A stretch of DNA of 64,000 bases from Maratus speciosus. Its lineage: Eukaryota > Arthropoda > Arachnida > Araneae > Salticidae. Below, one piece after another: positions 21,750 to 33,444 of this stretch. The notes under the pieces were generated by a model, which saw only the letters and a program-made list of their open reading frames with translations, made no database searches and was not told where the DNA came from. The stretch spans positions 151,139,915 to 151,203,914 of the forward strand of contig OZ010791.1 of the NCBI GenBank assembly GCA_963932465.1. The letters run 5' to 3'. Numbering within the stretch: the stretch's first letter is position 1; every line of letters starts with the position of its first letter. The position numbers and the translations under genes were made by a program.

Positions 21750-23229
21750 CTGCTTTCGCATCATTCAGAGTTTATTTGGGGTTTCGCATCAGCAAATTAA
21801 ATCCGTTCCAAACATTAGAATTTTTTCAAATAAATTTGTACCCAAGGCGTTAAACTAGAATATTTAAAATAGGTGACCCTTAGAAAGTGAGAGAAGCGCG
21901 AGAGAGAGAGGCAGACAAACAATAGCTAAGCAGCTGCCTCAATATACCAAGCGTCGCTCCCATAGACTTCTCATATAACTATCTTCTATAACTTCTATAA
22001 CTATCCTCATATAACTTCTTATCTTTACCCTGAGGTCGATCCCGATACGATCAATCTAGTCCAATGTGGGAATTTCCAGAGGCTCTCTCTCTCCTAGACT
22101 TTTACTCTGATTGACTTGAAACTTTGGGAAAATATTCTAGACATATTGTACTACAGTAAAGCACCGATTATACGTCTTTCAGGGAACCTTCCTAAAACGA
22201 TGTATAACTGAGAAAGGGGTACAGTTGATATTGTAGTTGTCTAAGGTGTAAAATCTTTGACAGTAGAAATACAACGCAGCAATCACATAAATTTAATTTT
22301 GCTACCATTTTCGGATGCAAATATATTGAAAATAAGTTAAAACATTGTAAAAAATCATTGAATAATCATTTCTAAGATTGAAAAATAAAAGTGAGAAGTA
22401 TCTAACCTTATATCAGTTGCTCAGTATGAATACACTTTTTAATTCCATTATCGAACGTATAAACAGATTTTAATTGAACTAATCTTTAATCGTCGTTTGA
22501 CGCGCTGATTTACTTTGAGACTTAAGCATTATGTATGGAGTTAATTATATTAATAATTTATATTATGTTATTCCTGGATAGTTTTCTCACTAGTAACTTC
22601 AATATCAATGAAGCCCCCAGTGCCCATTCTTTTCGTCTCCCCCCACTTCAGAGGTTCCACTAACATGAAATAACTCGTGTAGCAGTCACACTTACTCTTT
22701 GTTTTTAATATTTACCCCAAATATTGCTAGCCGAAAAGAAAAAAGAACGACGCTGGCAAAAAAGATTCTGAGAAATTAGGTTACGACATGAAAGAAACGA
22801 CGTACAACAGACGTTATGCGTCGTATAAACGAAACATTATAACATTAAAATACATAGAGATGAATCGAGACCGTACTGAAACGACATTTCTCAAAAAAAC
22901 TATGTGACCCAGAGTAATTGCTATAATTTTCCTGCAAGGTTTAACTACTACCTCTAATTTTTTCATAATTTTAGTTTCAGTAGATTCGAAAATAGATGGG
23001 GGGGGGGGGGGACATATTTTTGCGCTACATTTCCCAATATATCTCTGAAAATATAATACTTTAAATTAAAATAAATGTATTTATGAATTCTGCGTTACAA
23101 AGGCTTTCATATGATACCCCACACGATGTGCAAAGAGAAGATTTTTTTTCAAGTAACTTAATTAGCCCCTCTACATTTTTACTAAAAATATTTGAAAATG
23201 TTTAATAATCCGCAAATATGTGGGTCAAT
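21750..23229. other. Non-coding stretch, probable intron or flank
   Basis: It contains GA/CT simple repeats near 21898-21912 and 22081-22094, tandem 'ataacttctat' units at 21975-22020 and a G-run at 23000-23012. The segment at 22153-22225 (acagtaaagcaccgattata...) resembles a degraded pogo-type terminus. No exon supported. Confidence 0.35.
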
Positions 23230-23362
23230 AGTCTTTATTACTTCCCGCTATTTGAACTTTCCACGTTCCACAGTTTACGAGTAAAATAGCTGTGACAGAC
23301 AGACAGACACAGGAGTGATCTTATAATGGTTCCGCTTTTACTTTTTAAGTACGGAAGCCTAA
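23230..23362 (+). mobile_element. Probable Helitron-type 3' end
   Basis: A (GACA)n stretch, 'gtgacagacagacagaca', is followed by the hairpin ggTTCCGC...GTACGGAAgc and then CTAA. A CTRR tail just after a hairpin is the Helitron 3' signature, and the gacagacagac plus ttccg...cggaagcc arrangement recurs in arthropod Helitrons I know of. The 5' end was not located. Confidence 0.45.
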
Positions 23363-24210
23363 AAATCCTAAATTTACATGATGTGATTTAAAGAGCGGGT
23401 GTAAAGTGGTAATCAATTCTAAGCTCAGTGGAAATTTGTTAACTTGGTATCCCAAAAGGATCAGAAAACATGTCGACTTAGAGAGTTTCCATTTTTTCTA
23501 AAAAATTTCTAAATAGTTTAGACTAGTAATTGTACTCACTAGGTGACCTGCGAGTCCACACACGGCCTATAAAATAGCAAAGTCATTTACTTTGCGAATT
23601 TTACTTGAGAAATTTGCTTTTGACAATTTTTTCCCCTCATCTGCACGAAAGAATATTTTTTCAAAGAATTTCTGGTCTTGGATTTAAACAAAAACATGTC
23701 CAAAAAATGCACAATTTTTTTTTTTTTACTTTATCGTAAGGTGTCCAAAGTTTAAATTACCAGCACAAATACAACTTAGGTAATAATATGTTTTAATCAC
23801 ATTAATGACTGTGGCATTTGGTAATTTTGTAATAAAAGTTACTATTAAAAAAAAATATAATAATAAACGTTATTTGTTTCTCTTTAAATCTATTATAGAA
23901 CAGAGAAATATGTTTTCTATCACATTTAAAAGTAGCTCATATATGAGGCGACACATTTTTTTTTTTTTTTTTCATTGCTATAATAAATCTATACGTGTAA
24001 TTTTTCGAAATCTTTGTAGAACATTTCACATGCCTTTAATTTAGTAAATTTGATTTGTTCAATTTCATCGATGCCGAATTCTCTTTCGTTTCGTGTTTGC
24101 CCGAGAGTTGGTGACTCACGAAAAATATTCCATCGGGTGCTACGGTTGCAGTCGTGCCAATACATAAGAGTGAAAGTGCTAAGCTTGGTATCATCATCCA
24201 GGTAGCTTAG

Positions 24211-25079
24211 GGATGTAATCAAATCCAAACTGCTTATTTTCTGATTCATTTTTGTTCTCAAACGCATCCAATTGGCAGATTCTCTTATTCAGAAACTATA
24301 TAATGAGCCGTGCTTGTCGATTTTTCGATAAAGGCAGAATACAAAGTGGCCATAATTAAACTAACAGTACACAGCGTGTTCTGTAGATCGATCTAATTGA
24401 GAGAATGACGCCAAATTTTGTAAGGAGATTAAACAAAACTGGGGACGAAGGATTCCGCGAAAAAAAAAATAGTTACAAAAGTCACCGCTAGAGGAATATG
24501 TTGCGCTGTGTTACAGAAAAGAGAGTTTTAAAAAATGCAAAACCAATACTGAAATAAAACTACCTTTTATTTAGCACATTTAACGATTTTAGTATTAATT
24601 CTGCATTTTTTAAAACTCTCTTTTCTATTATACAGCGCCACGCATTCTTCTAGCGGGAACTTTTGGAACTATTTTTTTTTCGCGGAATCTTTCGTCCCCC
24701 GTCTTGTTTAATCTTCTTACAAAATTTGGCGTCATTCTCTCAATTAGATCGCACTACAGAACACTCTGAGCAATGACAGTTTAATTATGGCGACCTTGTA
24801 TATTGCAAAAAACGCTGTCAAAGTTCGCGTTTTGAACCAAATTTCCCGAAGCGAGAGAGCTGGAAACAAAAATAGTGGTCATACTAAGAAAATAATTGTC
24901 TATAAATCAAGTTATAATTAATTGCGCAAAAAAGGAAAACATACGGCCGCTTATTATACATCTCTTCAAAAATCACGTCAGCAAGTTTCAAGTTTTTATT
25001 TAAAAAATGAGTCTGAAAATGTCTCATAAAATTTCGCACTGTTGAGGGTGAAAAATCTTTTTTTTAAGTACATCCTTAG
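24211..25079 (-). mobile_element. Family A TTAA element, copy with TTAG duplication and an insertion
   Basis: It reads in reverse orientation, beginning GGATGTAATCAAATCCAAAC and ending TAAGTACATCC, flanked by TTAG at 24207-24210 and 25076-25079. The body matches other A copies. A 457-bp foldback element (24342-24798) interrupts it after 'ggcagaa'. Confidence 0.7.
24342..24798. mobile_element. Long-inverted-repeat TA element nested in family A
   Basis: The ends CAAAGTGGCCATAATTAAAC and GTTTAATTATGGCGACCTTG are inverted and flanked by TA (24340-24341, 24799-24800). The arms extend about 190 bp and share 'gatctaattgagagaatgac', 'gccaaattttgtaa', 'gattccgcgaaaaaa' and 'aaaagagagttttaaaaaat'. It resembles a Tc1/mariner-type MITE. 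Its excision would restore the family A sequence, which dates it after the A insertion. Confidence 0.75.
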
Positions 25080-25220
25080 TGGTAGAGCATTGGCGCGTGA
25101 TGTCCATGACCCTGGTTCGATTCCAGGCTTGGGCACTTTTCCACTCTGTTGTCTATACGCCTCTTAATCAACATTGCTATTATAATTACTTCTAGCGTTC
25201 AATAATAGTGTAACTCTTAC

Positions 25221-25644
25221 TTAAGGGTGTATTCGAAAAAATATTTTTCCACCCTCAACAGCTCGAAATTTTCTGAGACATTTTCAGACTCATTTTTAAA
25301 AGTAAAAACATGAAACTTGCTGGGGTGATTTCTGAAGACAAGTTTAACATGCCGTGTGATTTCATTTTCAGCTCAATTAATTAGAATTTTATTTTTAAAC
25401 AATTATTTTCTCAGTATGACCATTTTTTTCATTCCCAGATCGCCCGCTTCGGAAAATTCGATTCAAAACGCCAACTTTGACAGCGTTTTTTACAGTATTT
25501 TCTGCATTTATCAAAAAATTATGAAGCACGGCACATTATATAGTTTCTAAATAAGAGAATTTCCCAGTTTGATGCGTTTGAGAGCAAAAATGAATTTTAA
25601 AATGAATCAGAAAATAAGCAGTTTGGATCGGAATACACCCTTAA
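25221..25644 (+). mobile_element. Family A TTAA element, intact copy
   Basis: TTAA flanks both sides; ends TTAAGGGTGTATTCG and CGGAATACACCCTTAA. It is almost identical to the copies at 10140 and 34461, so these three belong to one recent burst. Confidence 0.85.
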
Positions 25645-25969
25645 GTGGTTACACTTAACGGTCACATTAAATTACGGTTTAAAAATTGAAACTGCTTATT
25701 GGCACCACTTTTTAAAAAAAGAAATATTCACCTTATTTAATGACAGGTAAAATGATACCATAATAAAGCCAATTACATTATTTTATAAAACTGGTGAGAA
25801 TCAAACAATCTGGATAAAAGACACAGCCCGTGAATATCACGGGAACGAGAATTAAGGGGTTAAATGTGGAAAGTGTTATTATTATTATTTTCATTTCATA
25901 ACTTCGCAACGAGAAAGTGTTCAGTATCCTTGATTAGTCTTGCCAGTAGTTTTTAAATAAAATTTTGTG

Positions 25970-26388
25970 AAGGGTGTATTCCAATCCAAACTGCTAATTT
26001 TCTGATACATTTTTAAATTCATTTTGCTCTCAAATGCATCAAACTGGGAAATTCTCCTATTTAGAAACTACATAATGTGCCGTGCTTCTCAATTTTTTGA
26101 TAAATGCAGAAAATATTGTAAAATTGCTGTCAAATTTGGCGTTTTGAACCGAATTTTCCGAAGCGGGAGATCTGGGAATGAAAAAAATGGTCATACAGAG
26201 AAAATAATTGTTTAAAACTCAATTTTTAATTAACTGAGTGAAAAATGAAATCACACGGCCTGTTATACATCTCTTCAAAAATCACCTCAGCCATTTTCAT
26301 GTTTTTACTTTGGAAAATCAGTCTGAAAATATCTCATAAAATTTCGAGCTGTTGAGGGTGGAAAAATATTTTTTCGAATGCACATTTC
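25970..26388 (-). mobile_element. Family A TTAA element, older copy
   Basis: It begins GAAGGGTGTATTCCAATCCA and ends TTTCGAATGCACATT. Both target sites are eroded and the body shows scattered substitutions relative to the 25221 copy. Confidence 0.75.
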
Positions 26389-26668
26389 AAAAAGCATTTC
26401 TGTGATTAAATCAGGCAAAAATTTGTCTTTTGAAAAATAGTAATTAAAGTTTAAAAATTCTATAAAAGACGGTCGTCTTAACAGGGCTTCTCCCCCAATA
26501 AGATTTGAAATCCCTCTCTCCAATGTTTATCCTAAGGGCTTGGATTAGAATGCGCTCTTATTTTCCAAATTTCTCAAAAGAAATTTAGAATTTTTAACTT
26601 TTTCTTCTGTGTACTCTTTTCAAAAGATGTTTCTTTGATTTTCGTTTGGCAAAATAGTTCTAATATAA

Positions 26669-26697
26669 CCTCCTGAGACCCAAGCAAAATATAATGC

Positions 26698-26761
<64 letters not shown>

Positions 26762-26982
26762 TTAAATATGAGTTTTTTTCAAGAAATAGGCCTAAAAAAT
26801 GATGTTTTTAAAGAAATTAATAAATTTGGATTTTTTTAATTTTGTTTTACAGCACATCCATCTAAATGGATGTTCAGGCCTTAACTCGCTTTAAAATAAT
26901 TTAAAAAATGCTAAAAATACGAGAAAGAATATAATTTATTATAAAGAACATAAGGCAAGTATTAATATCTGCTATTAAAATT

Positions 26983-27022
<40 letters not shown>

Positions 27023-27249
27023 AAACAAATTAAAATAACATAAAAACGAAAAATACCAGGAGAACGTAGAATTCCAACTTGACTCATTTATTACGCCATT
27101 TTGTAAACAAAGTTTTTACTGTTGCCAAAAGCTGAATGTTGATTCATACATTACCATGCCAAACTGGTTTTAGATTGCTACAATGAAATTTAACGCAATA
27201 GAAGGCGAAAGCAAAACATCCATTTAAATGGATGCCAGGTCTCAGGAGG
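26669..27249. mobile_element. Unclassified TIR element with palindromic ATTTAAAT cores
   Basis: The ends CCTCCTGAGACC and GGTCTCAGGAGG form a perfect 12-bp inverted repeat. The interior holds a (TA)n microsatellite (about 26700-26760), a poly-A run (about 26984-27018) and two copies of the palindrome CATCCAttTAAATGGATG (one at about 26854-26873 with a mismatch, one near the right end). Flanks are AT repeats, so a TA, TATA or longer target duplication cannot be told apart. Confidence 0.6.
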
Positions 27250-27799
27250 ATATATATATTTAATTTTAAGTATTAAAATCCTATTCACAGCTCGACAGCT
27301 TCATTAAGATTTTATATTTTAACGCTTCCAATAAAAAATTAAGTATATATTTTAGAAAAATTTGTCATGCGAAAAACAAACAAACGCTTAAATATTTTTT
27401 ATATAATAAATAAACAAATAAACTTTCTGACGAGAAAGTTGAAAAATATGGATGCATTCCAATAGGTGTACTCCAATATGAATGATTTCCATAGGATTAA
27501 CATTGGAGGGGGAAAATTGCGGCCTGACTGATAACGAGTTTTATGATTTGCGTAGCTGTTTGGCAGATTTGTAGAGCAGAAAATTTCCAAAATTACGAAT
27601 GATAATTAAATGATATCGAAAAGCTGAATATCTATGATATATGTTTCCAGAGGAATAAAATTAAACATTAAATACCTAAGAAAGTTACTTTTCCTAGGAC
27701 AACAAGTTAAAAATCACTTGTTGATCAAACGATGCAACTACCTGGGCTCACTTCTGAAAAGGTACCCCCACAGCACCTCTGAAATCTCTCCTCCCTGCT

Positions 27800-28321
27800 A
27801 CCCTCCCTAAAAATACGAACGATCTCCACTTTTCTCACGACACGAAATAAATTCTCGACCCCCATTTTGCTTTCCCCTTCTCTCACTATTTATTAATTCC
27901 CCGTGACGCCCCTGTCCCCAACCCCGCGTATATATCTGTTGCCACGACACGCTTCTCCATCCAGACGATCTCTCGAGCTTCCTACACACACACACACCCG
28001 TCTCACCCCCCGTCGTTGCTAAAAGGGGACGCGGAACATCGATCTCCAGTTCCACGCACCCCTCCCCCACTTCTAATCTTCTGCCGGACTCCGTTCTTCT
28101 CTCTTTCCATCGTTCTATCTTTCGTATTCCTTCCTTCCTTCCTTCAGCAGCGTTCCGTTTTTGCTTTCTTCCCTTCGGGGGTTGTCGGGGTCGAGGACGC
28201 AGGCAAGCGATTTTTGTTTCGCTTCGAACTTTTTCTTCTTCTATTTCATCGTTTGTGACGGAGTTCTTGAGCATTTTTTTTTTCAGATTTTTTTTTTTTT
28301 TCATTCAGGAGTACTTCTCTG
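27800..28321 (+). promoter_or_regulatory. Candidate promoter/5' UTR exon, pyrimidine-rich
   Basis: A CT-rich, CpG-containing stretch (ccccgtgacgcccctgtccc, acacacacaccc, ttccttccttccttc) stands out from the AT-rich flanks. It ends at CTTCTCT|GTAAGTGCAG, a consensus donor. The donor and the following 300 bp are duplicated at 32985. The long minus ORF across this region is a composition artefact. No coding start could be tied to it. Confidence 0.35.
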
Positions 28322-28990
28322 TAAGTGCAGATGGGAATAATTGTGACGGAATTTTTCGTTCGATTTCTGAGTATATCTGCTCCGGGAGGGAAAGCAATGC
28401 GGGAAAAAGTAACGCAAAAACCGAAATATAAAAGAGAAAAGCCAAACAAAAGATTGTTTACGTTTTCAGTTTGAATGGCAGCTAGTTGAGCATTGTGACT
28501 TCTTGAAATGAGACTTTTGTACTCTTCTAGGAATTAATTGTAGTTTCTCTTTATCCCACTGTTTTATAAATTCAAGTAAATTCGTAAATAAAGATTTCTG
28601 AGGGAATTATTTGATAACAGACTTTCTTAGCGAAATCAAGTTACATTTATAAAAACTACTTTTAAAAGAAATGCTTATATATATTAAAACTAGAGCACTC
28701 CATCTCGAGAAAAACTGAACTAAGATTATTTGTCAAAATCAAGCAAGGGTGAATTGAATTTACTAAAAATATCATCAACGTTGTCAGAGTGGACCACGTC
28801 TGAGTATTGACTGACCAATAATGTTGTTTTAGCGCTTTTAATCATTCAAAATATCTATCAGAAATTTCTGACAGCGATTTTTGCAGTTCTGGTAGATGTT
28901 TTTAATATAAAATCGCGCTAAATTAATGACGGGTATACTCGTCACCGGTTAATAATGTGTTCAGAAATAAATTTTAGTTTCGAATCACAT
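28316..28990. repeat. Locally duplicated block, copy 1 (order X-Y)
   Basis: Sub-block X (28316-28640) begins with GTAAGTGCAGATGGGAAT and includes 'gacggaatttttcgttcg' and 'tgtttacgttttcagtttga'. Sub-block Y (28690-28990) includes 'catctcgagaaaa.ctgaact', 'gtggaccacgtctgagtat' and 'gttctggtagatgtttttaa'. Both recur at 32490-33300 in the opposite order but the same orientation. Confidence 0.75.
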
Positions 28991-28991
28991 A

Positions 28992-29142
28992 TAGTCAAAC
29001 CTCGTTAATACGAACACGCTTAACGCGAATTACTGACCCGTCCTGTTGTAGGTAATGTATTTAAGCTCGGATAGCACGAACTACTTTTAACATGAACAAA
29101 AAAAGTTTCCCCTTGAGTGTTCGCATTAACGATGTTCGACTG
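28992..29142. mobile_element. Small pogo/Tigger-type MITE
   Basis: TA target sites flank inverted ends TAGTCAAACCTCGTTAAT and CATTAACGATGTTCGACTG. Internal short repeats 'acgaac/gcgaatta/cacgaac' are typical. The same family is intact at 63055-63215. Confidence 0.65.
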
Positions 29143-29164
29143 TATTTGGCATTTTTTTTCCCTT

Positions 29165-29290
29165 AATGACTTCCCTTCGGGGGTGGTAGGGGTCGCGGAT
29201 GCAGGCAATTATTTGATAACAGACTTTCTTAGCGAAATCAAGAGACATTTATCAAAAATGCTTATATCAAAACTATACCTAAGGAAGACC
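29165..29290. repeat. Chimeric partial copy of the 28-kb block
   Basis: 'cttcccttcgggggtggtag' to 'gcaggca' matches 28168-28206, then the sequence jumps without a gap to 'attatttgataacagacttt', which matches 28611 onward. About 400 bp of the parent are missing at the joint. The missing segment does not have GT/AG ends, so a deletion is more likely than splicing. Confidence 0.6.
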
Positions 29291-31469
29291 TAAGTTGTCA
29301 ATGGTATTATACTAGAGAGGAGTGTAAGTCCGCGACAATAAATAGTTCTGTACTGAATATGAAAGAAATGGCATATTAAATTCTTTTTTTTCTTCATTTT
29401 CACAGGAAAAATGATTGACTCATTAATCGAAATCGATTGAGCTTAGCATATATTCATTTTTATGATAAATATCTAATAATAATCAAGGAAATGTATTTAT
29501 TTGCAAGGAAGGTTTTTGGCGAGTACTTGGCGCGGTGCTCGCAAATAACTAGCAACCTTAGACCCCCAACAGAGCTGTGCGGGGTGATGGTCAATAGATA
29601 TTGCCTCTTCTTATTATCAGAGATTGTAGATTTTTGATGTCCAATCAAAAGTTTCTTTTTTTAAGCTATTACACATAGAGAAAAATTTTCGGTGGATTCG
29701 AATTTTTCGGAAAATTTCACCCCAAGTACATACCCAACATATGGATGAAACATTTAAAATAACAAAAGAAAATTTTCTTTTGCAAATTAAAACGAATAAA
29801 AGAAGCTCTTTATTGTAAGGCTGTTCTCAAAAAAATTATCTTTCCCCGCTCAAGAACCGGAAACTTTATATTTTAAGGCTCTTTTTTAAATGTAAAAACA
29901 GGATATTTGCAGGCATGATATTTGAAGGGATTTGAAATCGAACAGTTTTTCTTAGTTTCCGGTAAATTAATTACAAGCAATTGTTGTCTAAGAATGGATT
30001 TTTATTTATTTATCTAATTTACTGGACAATCGCGTTGGATAGAAAATTTTGGTGGATTAGACAATTTCACCTCAAATAAATATGAAGCATATGGAAAGAA
30101 TATGTAAAATAACAAGAATTTTCCTTTTGTGTGAATTAAAACAAATCTCTCTCTCTCTTTTTATTTTTTTTTTTTATTTTTTTTTTTTAATGCGGCTTTT
30201 CTTAAGTACATTCACGATATAATTTCCATCCCTCCGCATACAGAAGTTTAAACTATTCTTATTTTACTTAGAAAGAATTGATCAGAAGTTAAATTAATTT
30301 GTCTTTTAAACAATGATATAAATTCAATATTTTAACAGTATTTTAGACACAAAAACAAGAAAAAATTCACCAGTATACTATATTCACCATAATGCATACT
30401 ATATTTTTATACATAAATGTAAGTTAATTTGATTCGATAAGTTAAATTATAATTTAATTTGACATAAATCAATTAACTGGAAACGAAATTGCAAAATATC
30501 TAAATATATTGGATTAGTTTAAAACAATTTCTTCAATGCTACTAAAAATGTGCATTTGTTTGTAAACATTGGGAGAAAAAAAATTGTGAGTAAAGTGTTG
30601 TACGAACATTGTGAGAGGGTGTGTATGTGTGTTTCCTTCTTTTTAATAGATAAGTTTGAAAAAAGTGATGTTATAATAATTTTTAGGATGAAATTTATAT
30701 TGAATATGAAATTGGAATAAAATTTGTAAGGATATAATTAGATTATTTTCAATTTTTTCTTTTGTTTTAAACATAAAAATTGAATGCTAAATAATAAGAA
30801 TTTTATCTTTATTTAAAATGTTAACATATATATCAATAACATTTTTATTCGGCTTCATAATAAAACACTGCACATCTTTTGAATTTTAGCATTCATTACT
30901 ATGAGTTTATTACACAGGTAGATTTATTTATTGTTATTATTGTAATGAAAGCTTTCAAATCTGGGACTAAATAATAATTGATTTAGAAAAGAAAAGCTAA
31001 AAATATTAATTCCTGTTTTCTTTTATGATTTTCCGAAGAAGACTTCTATTACAAACAAATCAGCGAAGACCATTTATTTTTATTATAAAAATAAGGGGGA
31101 AAACAATTTTTATTTTATACACATTTTATGTGATTTACAATAAATTCTATATTGAATGTATTAAAAAAAACTGTTTAATTTAATATGATATAGCTTCTTG
31201 CTAGCTTATTTTATATGATATGATTTTTGTTCGCGCACTTTTAAAATAAAATTTCCTGTCCTTTTTTTTTTTTCTGGTTGGGTGGGAGGGTGTCTGAACT
31301 AAAACACAATTTTTCTGTTATAAATTAGTTCTTTCTGAATATTTTTGTACATTAAATCATCGTTAATTTTATATCTTCGCGAAAAAACGCTGAAAATAGC
31401 ATTATAAATGACTAAAACTTCAAAAATTGCAGGATAAAAAAAATTCTATATTGGAAAAAAATAGGATTC
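29291..31469. other. AT-rich non-coding stretch
   Basis: No exon or transposon boundary was found. It contains poly-T near 30165-30190 and 31262-31273. The overlapping ORFs at 29437-29648 on both strands are unsupported. Confidence 0.35.
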
Positions 31470-32000
31470 CAGGGGTCGATGCAGGTTTTTATTCTTGGGG
31501 CCCATTTTGTGAAAAGTAAAAGATATTTTTGTGAATTTTATAATATTTTTGTGAAAAATACCATTTTGTAATGAAAGTTGAAATCCAGTTACTCAAATCC
31601 GAACCAAGAATTTATTAACAAAAACTTCTTTAAATCCCCTTGCTAAAAAGTTTTTGCTTTTCGTGACCTGGTTTTATTTACAAATTACATATTTTAAAAC
31701 AGTTTTTATGAAAAAGATTATTACGAAAGGGGCCTGGCCTATTTTATTAAAAGGAATTTTGTGAAGGGGCCTGTTTTATTAAATTCATTTTTGTGAAGAG
31801 GCCGGTTTTATTAAGTTCATTTTTGGGAAGAGGCCCATTTTATTAAATTCATTTTTGTGAAGAGGCCCAGTTTATTAAATTTATTTTTGTGAAGGGGCCC
31901 ATTTTATTAAATTTATTTTTGTGAAGGGGCCCATTTTATTAAATAGATTTTTGTGAAAGGGCCCTAAATTGGCCTCAGATTTTGCCTGGATCGACCCCTA
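31470..32000. mobile_element. hAT-like element carrying a ~36-bp tandem array
   Basis: The left end CAGGGGTCGATGCAGG and right end CCTGGATCGACCCCTA are inverted. The sequence GATTC lies next to both ends, but a full 8-bp duplication is not seen. The right half (about 31740-31975) is seven or eight units of 'ttttgtgaaggggcccattt' plus 'tattaaatt'. Confidence 0.55.
31740..31975. repeat. ~36-bp minisatellite, seven to eight units
   Basis: The unit is roughly 'atttttgtgaaggggccc' followed by 'attttattaaattt'. Variants have gaagaggcc or gggaagaggcc. Units toward the right are more alike. Confidence 0.75.
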
Positions 32001-32489
32001 GATTCAATTTGCGAATGTTAAGAAATCGTCGCGCAAACCCAAAAAAACCGACAAAAATTGCTGTACGCGAATTCCAAATAAACTTCATTGAAAAAAAGGA
32101 TAAAATTTATTGTATTGGACTAAAAGTTAACAATTGGATGTATTTTTAATAATGTAGAAAATCGCCGCGAAAAACAAAAACAAAAAAGAAACATTAAATC
32201 GCATAAGAATCGCTAAAAATTCAGAAATAACAGATGACAAAATTTAGTACATTAGGCTAAAACAATGGAATCGAAATTCTTTTAGGAATACGGAACAATC
32301 TGCGTGGAACTTGAAAAAACAAAAGAATTGGTAACATGAATTCGCTCAAATTTATTCCCCCAAACAACGATAAACAGCCAAATCCGGCGATCCTACAACG
32401 CCAAAGTTAGTAAAAAGGCTGGCGTAGCATAGTACCCATTGACAAGTTAAACGTGCCCCAACTTTTTTTTGTTTTGTAGAACAACCCTC

Positions 32490-33300
32490 AACCCATCTCG
32501 AGAAAAGCTGAACTATGATTATTTGTCAAAATCAGGTAAGGGTGCATTGAATTTATTAAAAATATCGTCAACATTGTCAAAGTGGACCACGTCTGAGTAT
32601 CAACTGACCTATTAACACATTATTGATCGATAGTGTCAATTTAGCACGTTTATTCATTCAAAATAGCTACCAGAAATTTCTAACAGCGATTTTTGCTTTA
32701 TTTAATGAAGTCATTCCATGAATAAATAAAGCAAACGTTACTACTAAAAAGTTCTGGTAGATGTTTTTAATATAAAACCGCGCTAAATTAATCACGACTA
32801 TACTTGTCACCGATCAATAATGTGTTAAAAAATAAATTTTCTTATAAGATCACATACTTCGTAGTTAAAAAAAAAAAAAGATCAGTATAAAAGTATGGTG
32901 TAAAGTGTAAAGTATTCTCAGTATGGCCATAACAGGAAAGCTAACTCATGTGTTAATCACCGATTATTATTTTTTTAATTCAAGAAGTAAGTACAGATGG
33001 GAATTATTGAGACGGAATTTTTCGTTCGATTTCTGAGTGTATCTGCTTCAGGAGGGAAAACAATGCGGGAAAAATATAACACAAAAACGGAAATATACAA
33101 AAGAAAAGCCGAACAAAACAACAAGAGATTGTTTACGTTTTCAGTTTGAATAATAACTAGTTGAGCATTATGACTTCTCTTGAAATGAGAATTTTTTTAC
33201 TCTTCTTGGGATTAAATGTAGCTTCTTTTCGCTCCATTATCTTAAGAATTTGAATAAATTAAGATTTCTGAGAGAATTGTTCGGAAGCAGACATTTTTTA
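32490..33300. repeat. Locally duplicated block, copy 2 (order Y-X)
   Basis: Y' (about 32493-32850) carries an extra ~60-bp insertion containing the inverted pair gctttattta/taaataaagc. X' (about 32985-33300) begins GTAAGTACAGATGGGAAT. See 28316-28990 for the matching sequences. Confidence 0.75.
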
Positions 33301-33399
33301 GTGAAATCAAGTGGCATTAATCAAGATTCAGAATATCAGAAATGGAGAAATAATTTATAGGAATCCACTATGCAGAAAGGAGAATTAAAAGCTGAGCTA

Positions 33400-33402
33400 C
33401 AC

Positions 33403-33444
<42 letters not shown>

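Larger units (their letters stand above)
24196..25135 (+). pseudogene. tRNA-like sequence split by a family A element
   Basis: The two halves are 24196-24210 and 25080-25135, separated by a family A copy flanked by TTAG on both sides. Taking one TTAG out rejoins a 72-nt cloverleaf: acceptor ATCCAGG with CTTGGGC (6 of 7 paired counting wobbles), D arm GCTTAGTGGTAGAGC, a weak anticodon arm, and T arm CCTGG-TTCGATT-CCAGG followed by discriminator A. The A-box-like (tagcttagtgg) and B-box-like (ggttcgattcc) promoter blocks are both present. The anticodon loop would read GCGTGAT with C at position 33, not a normal tRNA, so a tRNA-derived SINE head or pseudogene is more likely than a functional gene. 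Confidence 0.5.

Noticed and set aside
27807..28304. 165-codon minus ORF
   Set aside because: It reads the antisense of a CT-rich promoter-like stretch; Arg/Lys/Glu/Gly-rich by composition.
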